From: Cupriavidus pinatubonensis
Lineage (GTDB): Bacteria; Pseudomonadota; Gammaproteobacteria; Burkholderiales; Burkholderiaceae
Direction: 5' to 3'
DNA length: 64,000 nucleotides
NCBI RefSeq assembly: GCF_019602855.1
Contig: NZ_CP080767.1
Span: 2,852,001-2,916,000, forward strand
In this document: in pieces, positions 1 to 8,836 of the stretch
How the letters are laid out: every line of letters starts with the position of its first letter
How positions within the stretch are numbered: the stretch's first letter is position 1
Made by a program: the position numbers and the translations under genes
Notes under the pieces: model-generated
Told to the model about the DNA's origin: nothing
The model's input: only the letters and a program-made list of their open reading frames with translations
The model's database searches: none

Positions 1-27
1 GCAGGCAACCCTTCGCCACGTTGCCCC

Positions 28-522
28 ATGCCTGCAGCCAGCCAAGCGTCCCAAGCATCCCGTTCAACCGCCCTGCCCTCCACGCGGTCCCGATCGAAGC
101 TGCTGACGGTGGCGCTGGCCTTCCTGCTGGGCAGCCTCGGTGCGCACCGGTTCTACCTCGGCGGACTGCGCGACCAGTACGGCTGGCTTCATCTGCTGTC
201 CACGCTGGCCGGCGTGATCGGTGTTGCCTCGATGGTGACCGAGACTGGCTCGCCCGCGTTGAACTGGACCTTCGCCGTGGCCGGCGGCGCGTCGGTGATT
301 AGCGCGTTCCTCGCCGCGATCGTCTTTGGACTGCGGCCCGATGACAAATGGGATGCCCGCTTCAATCCGGGTGGCCCGCCCACGCGTTCGGGCTGGCCCG
401 TGGTGATCCTGGTGATCCTGTCGCTGCTGATCGGCACGGGCCTGCTGATGGCCGGACTGGCCATCAGCTTCCAGACCTTCTTCGAGTCGCAGGTCGAAGC
501 GGCACGCGCGCTGTCCCAGTAG
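28..522 (+). CDS. TM2 domain membrane protein
   Basis: A 164-residue protein with the TM2 signature in its first half: a hydrophobic helix (about residues 27-36), then GSLGAHRFYLGG (about 36-47) and a second helix. A third and fourth hydrophobic stretch follow near residues 80-105 and 125-150. TM2 proteins are small inner-membrane proteins of largely unknown function. The N-terminal ~20 residues are Ser/Ala/Thr-rich and may be cytoplasmic. The chosen ATG has no clear Shine-Dalgarno sequence, and only 27 bases of upstream sequence are in the window, so the start is not certain. It ends 24 bases before the LysR gene on the same strand. Confidence 0.8.
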   Translation: MPAASQASQASRSTALPSTRSRSKLLTVALAFLLGSLGAHRFYLGGLRDQYGWLHLLSTLAGVIGVASMVTETGSPALNWTFAVAGGASVISAFLAAIVFGLRPDDKWDARFNPGGPPTRSGWPVVILVILSLLIGTGLLMAGLAISFQTFFESQVEAARALSQ

Positions 523-546
523 CCATTCCAGCGGCGTCGGGCAGCC

Positions 547-1455
547 ATGTACTTCGACCTGCTCGACGTCGCGGTCTTTACGCGCGCGGCGTCGCTGGGC
601 AACCTGTCCGCCGCCGCGCGCGACCTGCAACTGTCCACCTCCACGGCGAGCGCGCGCCTCGCCAGGCTCGAACAAACCCTCGGCACACGCCTGCTGCACC
701 GGACCACGCGCCGGTTGTCGCTGACCGCCGATGGCGAGCGCTTCATCGAACACGCGCAGCAGCTGCTAGCCACCGCCGAGGCCGCCGAACAGTCGGTCGG
801 CAAAGGGGCGCGGGCACCGCACGGGTTGCTGCGCGTCACCGCGCCAGCTTCGTTCGGGCGGCAGCATGTGTCGCCGGCCATTCCAGCTTTTCTCGAAACG
901 TATCCTGAGATACGGCTCGACCTCCGCCTCAGCGATCAGGTCGTGCCGCTTGTCGACGCAGGCATCGACGTGGCGTTGCGCATGGGCGCTTTGCCAGACT
1001 CCTCGCTCGTGGCCCGCGCGCTTGCGCCAAGCCGCCGGGTGATCTGTGCGGCGCCCTCTTACCTCGCCGCGCACGGCATCCCAAAGCATCCCGATGACCT
1101 GCGCACGCACAATTGCCTCATTCTCGGCGACCAGTCCGCCTGGCGCTTCGACACGCCGCTCGGGGAAACCGCGGTCACCGTGCATGGCAACCTGCGCGTG
1201 GACAACGGCGAAGTCATCCGCGATGCACTGGTGGCAGGCATGGGCATCGCGCTCAAGTCGACCTGGGATGTGGGCGCCCTGCTGCGAAGCGGACAACTCG
1301 TGACCGTGCTCGACGAGTATCCGGTCCTGCCGGCCGTTTCCATCTGGGCGGTCTATCCGAGCCGCCATCTTGTTCCCGCCAAGACACGAGCCTTCGTCGA
1401 CTTCTTTGCGGCACGCTTCGGCAATCCGCCCTACTGGGACCGGGACCGCGCCTGA
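547..1455 (+). CDS. LysR family transcriptional regulator
   Basis: A 302-residue LysR-type regulator. The N-terminal winged helix-turn-helix spans about residues 5-63 (key stretch LSAAARDLQLSTSTASARL, then LEQTLGTRLLHRTTR). The remainder is the periplasmic-binding-like co-inducer domain. LysR proteins usually act as tetramers that activate a neighbouring or divergent gene when they bind a small ligand. Here the upstream gene is a co-directional TM2 protein and there is no divergent target, so the regulon and ligand cannot be read from context. The family is certain, the ligand unknown. Confidence 0.9.
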   Translation: MYFDLLDVAVFTRAASLGNLSAAARDLQLSTSTASARLARLEQTLGTRLLHRTTRRLSLTADGERFIEHAQQLLATAEAAEQSVGKGARAPHGLLRVTAPASFGRQHVSPAIPAFLETYPEIRLDLRLSDQVVPLVDAGIDVALRMGALPDSSLVARALAPSRRVICAAPSYLAAHGIPKHPDDLRTHNCLILGDQSAWRFDTPLGETAVTVHGNLRVDNGEVIRDALVAGMGIALKSTWDVGALLRSGQLVTVLDEYPVLPAVSIWAVYPSRHLVPAKTRAFVDFFAARFGNPPYWDRDRA

Positions 1456-1650
1456 GACGCCACGCCACACGGCGCTGGCGCTTCTGGCAATGTCCAGTGC
1501 GATCCCCTTCCAACTTGTCCGCGCGCAAACCCCGCCGATGTCAGGTTCCGCTTCCGTGCAAATCGCCCATACTGGAAGCACCCCGCTGGCTTCTGGCGGT
1601 AACCAGCCCGGCCGGCCATGACACCGACTGTGCAAAGGAGCAAGACTGAC

Positions 1651-1884
1651 ATGCCTACGTATGAAGAAGGACGCCTGGCGGCCATCGCCGTCAGGCTGGC
1701 GCTGTCTTCGGGCCTGCCCGCGGCCCGCGCGAGGGCCGCGCTGGAGTTGGCAAGCAGCATGATCGGCGACCAGGAAGCGGCCGCGAGCAGTCAGAACAAG
1801 GTGCCTTGCGCGTCGTCGTCCGCGACGGTCGTCCAGCTGGGCGGCACGCGGAAACGCGACGTATCGAGTTCGAACCGGTTGTAA
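1651..1884 (+). CDS. small hypothetical protein (77 aa), 3' end overlaps the radical SAM gene
   Basis: The ATG is preceded at 10 bases by AAGGAG (1635-1640), a strong Shine-Dalgarno sequence. The first ~48 residues form a plausible helical, Ala-rich small protein (MPTYEEGRLAAIAVRLALSS at the start). The last ~30 residues are read antisense through the 3' end of the convergent radical SAM gene (94-base overlap), and their Ser/Arg-rich composition looks like read-through. Either the gene truly ends here or a closer stop was lost. No family is recognised. The good ribosome-binding site is the main argument that it is real. Confidence 0.5.
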   Translation: MPTYEEGRLAAIAVRLALSSGLPAARARAALELASSMIGDQEAAASSQNKVPCASSSATVVQLGGTRKRDVSSSNRL

Positions 1885-3044
1885 CGGTATCCCAGCCGGT
1901 CTGCCGCCTTATAGAAGCGCTGGCGCATCAGGTCGGCCCACACCCCAGTCCCGCGCATGCGTGTGGCAAAGCTCGCGTCATAGGCCTTGCCCGCGCGCAT
2001 GTCGCGCACACGGTTCATCACCCGCTCTGCACGGTCCGGAAAATGGGCCTGCAACCACTCCTCGAAGAGCGGGTGAACTTCCCAGGGCAGTCGCAGCACG
2101 ATGTAATTCGCATACACCGCGCCGGCTTCGCGCGCGGCTTCGAGCACGCGCTCCAGATCAGGTTCGGTGATGAACGGGATCACCGGTGCAATGCTCACGC
2201 CGACCGGGATGCCCGCCTCCGTCAACGTCCGGATGGTGCGCAGCCGACGCGATGGCGTCGCCGCGCGTGGCTCAAGCGTACGGGCGATACCGGCATCGAG
2301 TGTGGTGATCGTCGCCGCGGCCACGGCCAGCCCTTTGGACGCCATCGGCGCGAGCAGGTCGATGTCGCGCTCGATCAGCGACGATTTCGTTATCAGGGCA
2401 ACAGGATGGTTGCACTCGCTCAAGACTTCAAGGATCCCACGCGTCACCCGATACTCGCGCTCGATAGGCTGGTACGCGTCGGTATTGACGCCCAGTGCAA
2501 TCGTCTCACACCGGTAGGAGGGCCGCATCAGCGCTTCCCGCAGCCGTTCGGCGGCGTTGGTCTTGGCGTACAGCCGGGTCTCGAAATCGAGTCCCGGCGA
2601 GAGGTCGAGGTAGGCATGCGTGGGCCGCGCAAAGCAGTAAATGCACCCGTGTTCGCAACCGCGATATGGATTCAGCGAAACGTCGAACGGGATATCCGGC
2701 GACGCGTTGCGCGTAAGAATTGACCGTGCGCGCTCGATCGTGACTTCGGTGCGCAGCGGCGGGGGCGTCTCCGCGTCGGCCGGTACGATTGGAATGACTG
2801 GCCTGGTAGCTTCAACGGGATCACCGGTTTCGGCACCCTCGTCGTAGCTGGCCGCGCACCAGCCATCATCGAACGGCTCGCGCTGATCGCGTTCATATCG
2901 GCCCTGGATATTGCTGACCGCGCCGCGCCCCTTGCGTGCCACGGGCGCACGAGTGCCTTCCGCGATGCCAACGTCATCGGCATCGCGTTCGCGTCGACTC
3001 TCACGGCGGGTATCGGGGGCGGAATCCGGCGGGGAACGTCTCAT
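1791..3044 (-). CDS. PA0069-family radical SAM protein
   Basis: A 417-residue radical SAM enzyme of the family typified by Pseudomonas PA0069, related to spore photoproduct lyase-like proteins. The iron-sulfur cluster motif CxxxCxxC is visible as C130, C134 and C137 in RGCEHGCIYCFARPTHAYL. The ~100 residues before it are Arg/Pro-rich and typical of the family. The start at 3044 was chosen because the Lrp gene ends at 3047 on the same strand, leaving a 2-base gap, so the two are probably co-transcribed. The reaction catalysed is unknown. The 3' end overlaps a small convergent reading frame. Confidence 0.88.
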   Translation of the reverse strand: MRRSPPDSAPDTRRESRRERDADDVGIAEGTRAPVARKGRGAVSNIQGRYERDQREPFDDGWCAASYDEGAETGDPVEATRPVIPIVPADAETPPPLRTEVTIERARSILTRNASPDIPFDVSLNPYRGCEHGCIYCFARPTHAYLDLSPGLDFETRLYAKTNAAERLREALMRPSYRCETIALGVNTDAYQPIEREYRVTRGILEVLSECNHPVALITKSSLIERDIDLLAPMASKGLAVAAATITTLDAGIARTLEPRAATPSRRLRTIRTLTEAGIPVGVSIAPVIPFITEPDLERVLEAAREAGAVYANYIVLRLPWEVHPLFEEWLQAHFPDRAERVMNRVRDMRAGKAYDASFATRMRGTGVWADLMRQRFYKAADRLGYRYNRFELDTSRFRVPPSWTTVADDDAQGTLF

Positions 3045-3046
3045 CG

Positions 3047-3550
3047 TCAGGCTGACTGGGCCTTCTCCTCCACGGAAATGGCCAGCGTCTCCTTGATCTC
3101 TTCCATCACCACATAGCTCTTCGACTGCGCCGCACCGGGCAACTGCAGCAGGATGTCGCCGAGCAGCCGCCGGTATTCGCCGATCTCCCGGATGCGCGCC
3201 TTGATCAGGTAGTCGAAATCGCCCGACACCAGGTGGCACTCGAGCACTTCGGGAATCCGCAGCACTTCGCGGCGGAACTGCTCGAACATATTGCCCGACT
3301 TGTTCCCCAGCGAGATCTCGACAAACACCAGCAGCGCGCTGCCCAGCAGAGTCGGATTGAGCCGTGCGTAGTAGCCCATGATGACACCATCGCGCTCCAT
3401 GCGCTTGACGCGCTCGATGCATGGCGTGATGGTCAGCCCGACTGCCTCGGCCAGGTCCTTCATCGACATCCGGCCGTCAGCCTGCAGCAGCGCGAGGATC
3501 TTGCGGTCGAGCCGGTCAAGGGCGCGGACGGGCTGGCGACTCGTTCTCAT
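3047..3550 (-). CDS. Lrp/AsnC family transcriptional regulator
   Basis: A 167-residue Lrp/AsnC-type regulator: N-terminal winged HTH (about residues 9-60, starting LDRLDRKILALLQADGR and including MSMKDLAEAVGLT) and a C-terminal RAM/ACT-like ligand-binding domain (HLVSGDFDYLIKARI about 105-119). It lies divergent to dadA with a 110-base AT-rich intergenic region, the usual arrangement for an amino-acid-responsive Lrp regulator of D-alanine catabolism. It is therefore probably the dadA activator or repressor (inference from position). Downstream by 2 bases is the radical SAM gene. Confidence 0.92.
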   Translation of the reverse strand: MRTSRQPVRALDRLDRKILALLQADGRMSMKDLAEAVGLTITPCIERVKRMERDGVIMGYYARLNPTLLGSALLVFVEISLGNKSGNMFEQFRREVLRIPEVLECHLVSGDFDYLIKARIREIGEYRRLLGDILLQLPGAAQSKSYVVMEEIKETLAISVEEKAQSA

Positions 3551-3660
3551 GACTTATTCCTGTTTTCCCGAGAAATTCAATAACTATGACTGGATTAGTT
3601 TCAATAGTATAGAGACAAATCCTTCAATACCCTGACATCCTGGTTAGGAGCCCCCGAAAC
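3551..3660. promoter_or_regulatory. divergent Lrp/dadA control region
   Basis: A 110-base intergenic region that is strikingly AT-rich for this genome (about 3565-3635), as expected for Lrp operators. GTATAG at 3605-3610 is a possible -10 element for dadA. No single operator can be fixed by eye. Confidence 0.5.
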
Positions 3661-4965
3661 ATGCGCGTTCTCGTACTTGGTAGTGGCGTTATCGGCGTCA
3701 CCAGTGCGTGGTATCTGGCCAAAGCCGGTCACGAAGTGACCGTTGTCGATCGCGAGGCGGGGCCCGCGCTTGGCACCAGCTTTGCCAATGCCGGGCAGAT
3801 CTCGCCCGGCTATGCGTCGCCATGGGCGGCTCCTGGCGTGCCTCTGAAGGCGATCAAGTGGATGTTCCAGGAACATGCCCCACTGTCGATCCGCCCGGAC
3901 GGGACCCTGTTCCAGTTGCAGTGGATGTGGCAAATGCTGCAGAACTGCAGCGCCGAGCGCTACGCGGTCAACAAGGAGCGCATGGTCCGTCTGGCCGAAT
4001 ACAGCCGCGACTGCATCCGGGCGCTGCGCGCCGACACCGGCATTGCGTATGAAGGCCGCCAGCACGGGACGCTGCAAGTTTTCCGCACGCAGGACCAGCT
4101 TGATGGCGCCGCCAAGGACATCGCGGTGCTTGAAGAAGCCGGCGTGCCCTACCAGTTGCTTTCGCGCGAAGAACTCGCCGCGAGCGAACCGGCGCTGGCC
4201 GCCGTCAGCCACAAGCTGACCGGAGGCCTGCGCCTGCCCAACGATGAAACCGGCGACTGCCAGCTGTTTACCCGACAGCTGGCAGCCATGGCCGAGGCGC
4301 TGGGCGTGAAATTCCAGTACAACCGTTCGATCAACAGCCTCATGACCCAGGGCGACGCCGTAACCGGCGCCGTGGTGGACGGCGAGCCGATCGCGGCCGA
4401 CCTCGTCGTGGTAGCACTCGGCAGCTGGTCGACGCAGCTCGTCAAGCCGTTCCTGCATGGCATGTCGAACCTGCCGGTCTATCCGCTCAAAGGCTTCTCA
4501 ATCACGGTGCCGATGACTGACGCCGCGCGCAGCCCGGTGTCGACCGTGCTCGACGAAACCTACAAGGTGGCGATCACGCGTTTCGAGGACCGCATTCGCG
4601 TCGGCGGCATGGCGCAGATCGTTGGCTACGACCGCTCGCTCGATCCGGCCAAGCGCCGCACGCTCGAGCACGTCGTGACCGACCTGTTCCCGGGCGCCGG
4701 CGACGTCAGCGAGGCCACCTTCTGGACCGGCCTGCGCCCAATGACGCCGGACGGCACACCGATCGTCGGCCCGACTCAGGTGCGCGGCCTGTGGCTGAAC
4801 ACGGGTCACGGCACCCTTGGCTGGACCATGGCGTGCGGCTCGGGCAAGTTGCTGTCCGACCTGGTATCGGGCCGCTCGCCCGCGATCCGCGCCGATGACC
4901 TGTCAGTCGGGCGCTACCTGAAGCCGCAGCGCATGCAGGGCGCCCCGCGTCCCGCTACGGCTTGA
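3661..4965 (+). CDS. dadA: D-amino acid dehydrogenase small subunit
   Basis: A 434-residue FAD-dependent membrane-associated dehydrogenase that oxidises D-amino acids (mainly D-alanine to pyruvate and ammonia) and passes electrons to the respiratory chain. The dinucleotide-binding motif [17 protein letters not shown] begins at residue 7, and the conserved [18 protein letters not shown] follows at about residues 37-54. The C-terminal [15 protein letters not shown] and [12 protein letters not shown] motifs match DadA. Length is usual for the family. It is divergent from an Lrp regulator. No alanine racemase (dadX) lies next to it. A strong bidirectional terminator follows. Confidence 0.95.
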   Translation: MRVLVLGSGVIGVTSAWYLAKAGHEVTVVDREAGPALGTSFANAGQISPGYASPWAAPGVPLKAIKWMFQEHAPLSIRPDGTLFQLQWMWQMLQNCSAERYAVNKERMVRLAEYSRDCIRALRADTGIAYEGRQHGTLQVFRTQDQLDGAAKDIAVLEEAGVPYQLLSREELAASEPALAAVSHKLTGGLRLPNDETGDCQLFTRQLAAMAEALGVKFQYNRSINSLMTQGDAVTGAVVDGEPIAADLVVVALGSWSTQLVKPFLHGMSNLPVYPLKGFSITVPMTDAARSPVSTVLDETYKVAITRFEDRIRVGGMAQIVGYDRSLDPAKRRTLEHVVTDLFPGAGDVSEATFWTGLRPMTPDGTPIVGPTQVRGLWLNTGHGTLGWTMACGSGKLLSDLVSGRSPAIRADDLSVGRYLKPQRMQGAPRPATA

Positions 4966-4991
4966 CCTTCGGCGCAGCGCGCCACACCAGC

Positions 4992-5022
4992 AAAAAGGGC
5001 GACCCGACGGGCCGCCCTTTTT
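4992..5022. terminator. bidirectional intrinsic terminator between dadA and the acyl-CoA dehydrogenase gene
   Basis: An AAAAAGGGCG...CGCCCTTTTT inverted repeat with flanking A and T runs, lying between two convergent genes. It can serve both directions. Confidence 0.85.
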
Positions 5023-5042
5023 ATTTGCAGAGAACCGCCGGA

Positions 5043-6827
5043 TCAGAACTGATCGGGCGAGACAGCATTCACCGGCGCGGCACCCGCGACGATGGCATCG
5101 CGCAGCGCGGACGCCTGCGACAGGATGTGCTCCGCAAAGAAGTGCGCCGTCGCGATCTTGGCATCATGGAAGCCAGGATCTTCAGCGCGCTTTGCATCGG
5201 CCGCCAGCATCGCGCGGCCCAACTGCCAGCCCGAGAACACGATGCCGCACAGCTTCAGGTATGGCACGCTGCCGGCGAACACTGCGTTCGGGTCTGACTT
5301 GGCATTGGCAACCACGAACTCGACAACCGCTTCCAGCGCAGCACGGCCCTTGGCCAGTTGCGCCTGAACGGCCGTGAACGCGGCACCGCCATGCTTGCCG
5401 AGCGCCGCTTCGGTTTCGGCAATGCTGGCGCAGAAGGCACGCGCGACGGCACCGCCATCACGCACCGTCTTGCGGCCGACGAGGTCATTGGCCTGGATGG
5501 CCGTCGTGCCTTCGTAGATCGGTAGGATGCGTGCGTCGCGGTAGTGCTGGGCCGCCCCGGTTTCCTCGATGAAGCCCATGCCGCCATGCACCTGCACGCC
5601 CAGGCTCGTCACATCGATCGAAAGCTCCGTGCTCCAGCCTTTCACGATTGGCACCAGGAACTCGTAGAGCGCCTGGTTCTTCGTGCGCACGGCTTCGTCC
5701 GCATGGTTGTGCGCGGCATCGCAGGTAGCGGCCGCCACGTAGGCCACCGAGCGCGCGCCTTCGATCAGGCCGCGCATCGTCATCAGCATCCGCTTGACGT
5801 CGGGATGATGGATGATCGTCACCGCTTCGCGCGCCGAGCCGTCGACCGGGCGGCTTTGCACGCGTTCGCGCGCATAGGCCACGGCCTGCTGGTAAGCACG
5901 TTCGGAGACCGCGATGCCCTGCATGCCGACCGCGAAACGCGCCGAGTTCATCATGATGAACATGTACTCGAGGCCGCGGTTCTCTTCACCCACCAGCGTA
6001 CCGATGGCACCGCCGTGGTCGCCAAACTGTAGCACCGCGGTCGGGCTGGCCTTGATGCCCAGCTTGTGCTCGATCGACACGCAATGCGCGTCGTTGCGCG
6101 CGCCGAGCGAGCCGTCTGCATTGACCATGAACTTCGGCACGATGAACAGCGAGATGCCCTTCACGCCTTCGGGCGCATTCGGCGTACGCGCCAGCACGAG
6201 GTGGACGATGTTGTCCGCCATGTCGTGCTCGCCATAGGTGATGAAGATCTTGGTGCCGAATACCTTGTACGTACCGTCGCCCTGCGGTTCGGCACGCGTG
6301 CGCACCGCGGCCAGGTCCGAACCGGCCTGCGGCTCGGTCAGGTTCATGGTGCCGGTCCACTCGCCGGAAATCAGCTTGGGCAGGAAGGTAGCCTTCTGCT
6401 CGTCAGAGCCGGCGGTCAGCAGGGCCTCGATGGCGCCGTCCGTCAGCAACGGGCACAGCGCGAACGACAAATTCGCGCTGTTGAGCATTTCGTTGCAGGC
6501 CGTGGCGATCAGCTTGGGCAGCCCCTGCCCCTCGAATTCCTGCGGATGCAGCACGCCTTGCCAGCCGCCTTCGCCGAACTGGCGGAATGCGTCCTTGAAA
6601 CCAGGCGTTGTGGTGACCATGCCATCTTTCCAGCTGCTGGGGTCCAGGTCGCCCGCACGGTTCAGCGGTGCCACCACCTGCTCATTGAACTTGGCCGCCT
6701 CTTCCAGCACGGCCTGCGCCGTCTCCGGCGTGGCTTCCTCAAAGCCAGGCAACTGGCTCACGGCGTCCAGTCCGGCCAGCTCGTTCATCACGAACAGCAT
6801 GTCCTTGAGCGGTGCGCGGTAGGTCAT
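5043..6827 (-). CDS. acyl-CoA dehydrogenase (FadE/DmdC-like, C-terminal extended type)
   Basis: A 594-residue FAD enzyme that introduces the alpha-beta double bond of acyl-CoA thioesters and passes electrons to ETF. Recognisable parts are the central EWTGTMNLTEPQAGSDL and the C-terminal GGMGFIEETGAAQHYRD and PIYEGTTAIQANDLVGRK stretch. The ~600-residue length and extended C-terminal domain match the group that includes 3-methylmercaptopropionyl-CoA dehydrogenase (DmdC); the actual substrate cannot be read. The start at 6827 is preferred over an upstream ATG because GGAG precedes it and the family begins MxYxAPxxDMxF. The etfBA genes lie just upstream on the same strand, supplying its electron acceptor. 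Confidence 0.9.
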   Translation of the reverse strand: MTYRAPLKDMLFVMNELAGLDAVSQLPGFEEATPETAQAVLEEAAKFNEQVVAPLNRAGDLDPSSWKDGMVTTTPGFKDAFRQFGEGGWQGVLHPQEFEGQGLPKLIATACNEMLNSANLSFALCPLLTDGAIEALLTAGSDEQKATFLPKLISGEWTGTMNLTEPQAGSDLAAVRTRAEPQGDGTYKVFGTKIFITYGEHDMADNIVHLVLARTPNAPEGVKGISLFIVPKFMVNADGSLGARNDAHCVSIEHKLGIKASPTAVLQFGDHGGAIGTLVGEENRGLEYMFIMMNSARFAVGMQGIAVSERAYQQAVAYARERVQSRPVDGSAREAVTIIHHPDVKRMLMTMRGLIEGARSVAYVAAATCDAAHNHADEAVRTKNQALYEFLVPIVKGWSTELSIDVTSLGVQVHGGMGFIEETGAAQHYRDARILPIYEGTTAIQANDLVGRKTVRDGGAVARAFCASIAETEAALGKHGGAAFTAVQAQLAKGRAALEAVVEFVVANAKSDPNAVFAGSVPYLKLCGIVFSGWQLGRAMLAADAKRAEDPGFHDAKIATAHFFAEHILSQASALRDAIVAGAAPVNAVSPDQF

Positions 6828-6846
6828 CGATGTCTCCAATCGTGTA

Positions 6847-6883
6847 TAAAAAAGCCGTTCGCGGGACACGCCCGGAACGGCTT
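6847..6883 (-). terminator. intrinsic terminator after etfA
   Basis: On the minus strand AAGCCGTTC pairs with GAACGGCTT and is followed by a T-rich run (complement of 6847-6853). It separates etfBA from the acyl-CoA dehydrogenase gene. A second GC-rich inverted repeat lies at about 6902-6920, immediately after the etfA stop. Confidence 0.8.
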
Positions 6884-6926
6884 ATGCAGCATCTCTGCAG
6901 GGCCGGCCACAAGGGCCGGCGATAGA

Positions 6927-7862
6927 TCAGCCCAGTGCCGCAACCAGCTCCGGCACCACGGTGTTCAGGTCACCAACCAGGCCGTAGTCAGCCACCGAGA
7001 AGATCGGGGCTTCAGCGTCCTTGTTGATGGCGACGATCACCTTGGAGTCCTTCATGCCGGCCAGGTGCTGGATCGCGCCCGAGATACCGACGGCGATGTA
7101 CAGTTGCGGCGCGACGATCTTGCCGGTCTGGCCGACCTGGTAGTCGTTCGGCACGAAGCCGGCGTCCACGGCAGCGCGCGAAGCGCCCAGCGCGGCACCC
7201 AGCTTGTCGGCCAGGGGCGTCAGCACCTTGGTGTAGTTCTCGCCTGAACCCACGCCACGGCCACCGGAGACGATGATCTTGGCGGCGGTCAGTTCCGGAC
7301 GGTCGCTCTTGGCCACTTCGCGCGAAACGAATTGCGACACGCCTGCGTCGGCCACGGCCGGCAGGTTCTCGACAGCAGCCGAACCGCCTTCGGCGGCAGC
7401 AGCGTCAAACGCGGTGCCGCGCACGGTGATGACCTTGATCTTGTCCGACGACTTCACGGTCGCGATCGCGTTACCGGCGTAGATCGGGCGCTCGAACGTA
7501 TCCGGAGCGTCGACCTTCGAGATTTCCGAGATCTGGGCCACGTCCAGCTTGGCGGCCACGCGCGGCAGGATGTTCTTGCCGTACGGGGTAGCCGGAGCCA
7601 GGATGTGGCTGTAGTCGTTGGCGATCGCCAGGGCTTGCTCGGCGATGTTTTCGGCCAGGCCGTCGCCGAAGTAGGCGGCGTCGGCCAGCAGCACCTTCGA
7701 CACGCCGGCGATCTTCGCGGCGGCGGCGGCAGCGGCAGCGGCGTTGGCGCCAGCCACCAGCACGTGGACATCGCCGCCGCATTGGGCAGCTGCCGTCACG
7801 GTGTTCAGCGTGGCGGCCTTGATCGATTGATTGTCGTGTTCAGCAATGACGAGTGCAGTCAT
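6927..7862 (-). CDS. etfA: electron transfer flavoprotein subunit alpha
   Basis: A 311-residue ETF alpha subunit, which with EtfB carries FAD and shuttles electrons from acyl-CoA dehydrogenases to ETF-ubiquinone oxidoreductase. The C-terminal FAD domain is clear: [16 protein letters not shown], then [20 protein letters not shown] and [12 protein letters not shown], the usual FAD-binding segments. The ribosome-binding site GGGGGAG lies upstream. It starts 18 bases after etfB, so the two form an operon. The downstream neighbour on the same strand is a client dehydrogenase. Confidence 0.97.
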   Translation of the reverse strand: MTALVIAEHDNQSIKAATLNTVTAAAQCGGDVHVLVAGANAAAAAAAAAKIAGVSKVLLADAAYFGDGLAENIAEQALAIANDYSHILAPATPYGKNILPRVAAKLDVAQISEISKVDAPDTFERPIYAGNAIATVKSSDKIKVITVRGTAFDAAAAEGGSAAVENLPAVADAGVSQFVSREVAKSDRPELTAAKIIVSGGRGVGSGENYTKVLTPLADKLGAALGASRAAVDAGFVPNDYQVGQTGKIVAPQLYIAVGISGAIQHLAGMKDSKVIVAINKDAEAPIFSVADYGLVGDLNTVVPELVAALG

Positions 7863-7880
7863 GTTCTATCTCCCCCGCGC

Positions 7881-8630
7881 TCAGATAACCTTGGCTTCGT
7901 TCTTCAGCTTCTGCACCAGCGTCGCAACGTCCGGCACCATCACACCTGCGCTGCGCTTGGCAGGCTCGACCACCTTCACGGTCGACAGGCGCGGCTTGAC
8001 GTCCACGCCGAGGTCTTCCGGCTTGACGGTATCGAGCTGCTTCTTCTTGGCCTTCATGATGTTCGGCAGCGTGACGTAGCGCGGCTCGTTCAAGCGCAGG
8101 TCGGTCGTCACCACGGCCGGCAGCTTCAGCGACAGGGTTTCCAGGCCACCGTCGACTTCACGGGTCACCGATGCCTTGCCATCAGCCACGACCACCTTCG
8201 AGGCGAAGGTTGCCTGCGGCAGGCCTGCCAGCGCGGCCACCATCTGGCCGGTCTGGTTCGAGTCGTCATCGATGGCCTGCTTGCCCAGGATCACCAGTTG
8301 CGGCTGTTCCTTGTCGATCAGCGCCTTGAGCAGCTTGGCCACGGCCAGCGGCTGCAGGTCTTCGTTCGACTCCACCAGGATGCCACGGTCGGCACCGATG
8401 GCCATGGCCGTGCGCAGGGTTTCCTGGCATTGGGCCACGCCGCACGACACGGCGATGACTTCGGTCACAACACCTGCTTCCTTCAGGCGGACGGCCTCTT
8501 CGACGGCGATTTCGTCGAAGGGGTTCATGCTCATCTTGACGTTGGCCAGATCCACGCCGGTGCCGTCGGCCTTGACACGCACCTTCACGTTGTAATCCAC
8601 CACCCGCTTGACTGCGACGAGTACTTTCAT
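7881..8630 (-). CDS. etfB: electron transfer flavoprotein subunit beta
   Basis: A 249-residue ETF beta subunit, the partner of EtfA. The family signature is visible: [19 protein letters not shown] at the start, the [19 protein letters not shown] segment, [16 protein letters not shown] and the C-terminal [19 protein letters not shown] good GGAG site precedes the ATG. It is the first gene of the etfBA operon and has a TATAAT -10 box about 50 bases upstream. Confidence 0.97.
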   Translation of the reverse strand: MKVLVAVKRVVDYNVKVRVKADGTGVDLANVKMSMNPFDEIAVEEAVRLKEAGVVTEVIAVSCGVAQCQETLRTAMAIGADRGILVESNEDLQPLAVAKLLKALIDKEQPQLVILGKQAIDDDSNQTGQMVAALAGLPQATFASKVVVADGKASVTREVDGGLETLSLKLPAVVTTDLRLNEPRYVTLPNIMKAKKKQLDTVKPEDLGVDVKPRLSTVKVVEPAKRSAGVMVPDVATLVQKLKNEAKVI

Positions 8631-8677
8631 GCGCTCACTCCACTGATAGCTGATAGTCAGAAATTTGTCCGCTCATC

Positions 8678-8683
8678 ATTATA
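8678..8683 (-). promoter_or_regulatory. etfB: -10 element of the etfBA promoter
   Basis: A perfect TATAAT on the minus strand, 48 bases upstream of the etfB start. No good -35 hexamer is visible at 17 bases (ATATAG), so only the -10 is supported. Confidence 0.5.
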
Positions 8684-8735
8684 ACCACCGGGTTGGCGGC
8701 CTATATATTTTTCGAACGATCGTACTATTTTATAG

Positions 8736-8762
8736 GCAAAAAGTTGCCGGGCATAGCCCGGC
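8736..8762 (-). terminator. intrinsic terminator after metQ
   Basis: The minus-strand stem GCCGGGC/GCCCGGC with a 3-base loop is followed by AACTTTTTG. It closes the metNIQ operon before etfB. Confidence 0.8.
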
Positions 8763-8836
8763 TGGCTCTTGCATCCTCGTGATTGTGCCGCGACACGGGC
8801 GGCACGTACATCGTCGAATTGGATGAGATCCCCGGC

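Noticed and set aside
7719-7745. GCG/GGC-rich tandem stretch in etfA as a repeat array
   Set aside because: It encodes an Ala-rich segment of the protein and is explained by codon use; no regular spacer-repeat pattern exists.
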